From Amoebidium appalachense (taxonomy: Eukaryota > Ichthyosporea): a DNA stretch of 64,000 nucleotides. A model generated the notes under the pieces. The model was not told the origin of the DNA. It made no database searches and saw only the letters and a program-made list of their open reading frames with translations. Position 1 is the first letter of the stretch, and every line of letters starts with the position of its first letter. The DNA is taken from positions 2,108,001 through 2,172,000 of the forward strand of contig CAVNZM010000010.1 of assembly GCA_963693365.1 (NCBI GenBank). Direction: 5' to 3'. A program made the translations under genes and the position numbers. Below, piece after piece: positions 63,764 through 64,000 of this stretch.

Positions 63764-64000
63764 GGGAGAAGGGGTACACCCACCGTAAAAAAACTCACTG
63801 TGCGATCGGCAACGACTTGATCAGTTCAGCCAACTCCGGTATGGCCCAAACAGATCCACCAGCTGGCCCTCCCCCTCCATTTCATCTGTCGGCACCGCGA
63901 ATCGGCCCCTTCACCTACCCAGAAACAACTTGACAAACGGCACGAGCACGTCCCCGCTATCCCCACACTTCCTAAGGACGCTCAAAAGCAACACAAGCAC
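62966..64000. other. Terminal region, mostly low complexity
   Basis: G runs at 62964-62984, 63070-63099 and 63710-63760, a GCAC tract at 63220-63262 followed by A18, C/T-rich DNA at 63530-63700. The last 200 bases are unique. On the minus strand 63853-63814 reads IPELAELIKSLPIAQ up to a donor gtgagt, which could be a real exon end, but I cannot place its start. Confidence 0.4.

Overview
This is a eukaryotic nuclear segment with intron-rich, single-copy genes buried in simple repeats. The gene content (a Gq-class G-protein alpha subunit, a GILT-family reductase, TMEM9, WRB/GET1, AMSH, sorbitol dehydrogenase) suggests an animal or a close unicellular relative (Holozoa). Nothing in the sequence fixes the species. 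The exons are ordinary in composition. The introns are filled with poly-G/poly-C runs of 20 to 60 bases, long (GT)n/(CA)n tracts and dispersed repeats.

I rebuilt the exons by hand from splice sites, reading phase and family similarity. Left to right: AMSH/STAMBP deubiquitinase (+, 93-4397, 5' end outside the window); TMEM9-like membrane protein (-, 11026-6027); GILT-like thiol reductase (+, 11956-17276); sorbitol dehydrogenase with 12 exons including a 10-nt microexon (-, 29750-19172); a cluster of unrecognised + strand exons/ORFs (30329-33805); Gq-class G alpha with 7 exons (-, 47837-38344); start of a secreted protein (+, 49645-50632); WRB/GET1 tail-anchored protein insertion receptor (-, 58422 to about 53445). 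The last 5.5 kb is mostly repeats with two weak exon candidates.

Strands alternate perfectly, so neighbours are either divergent pairs sharing a short upstream region (several with CCAAT motifs) or convergent pairs. The genes do not form one pathway. Several act in endomembranes: AMSH at endosomes, TMEM9 and GILT in endosomes/lysosomes, GET1 in the ER.

The most unusual content is a dispersed repeat system. At least twenty copies, mostly cut at the 5' end, share a 3' body containing GTACTTCGTAC followed by a poly-C run, and in the best copies by poly-A. Full-length copies carry a structured head whose stems are kept by compensatory changes. This looks like a short non-autonomous retroelement with a bipartite C/A tail, and it may explain many of the G/C runs. 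A second body (family A) shares part of the head. Other notable points are decayed partial copies of live exons beside three genes, introns whose ends carry complementary GT and CA tracts, a TATAAATG minisatellite, and a 1.6 kb region bounded by inverted repeats.
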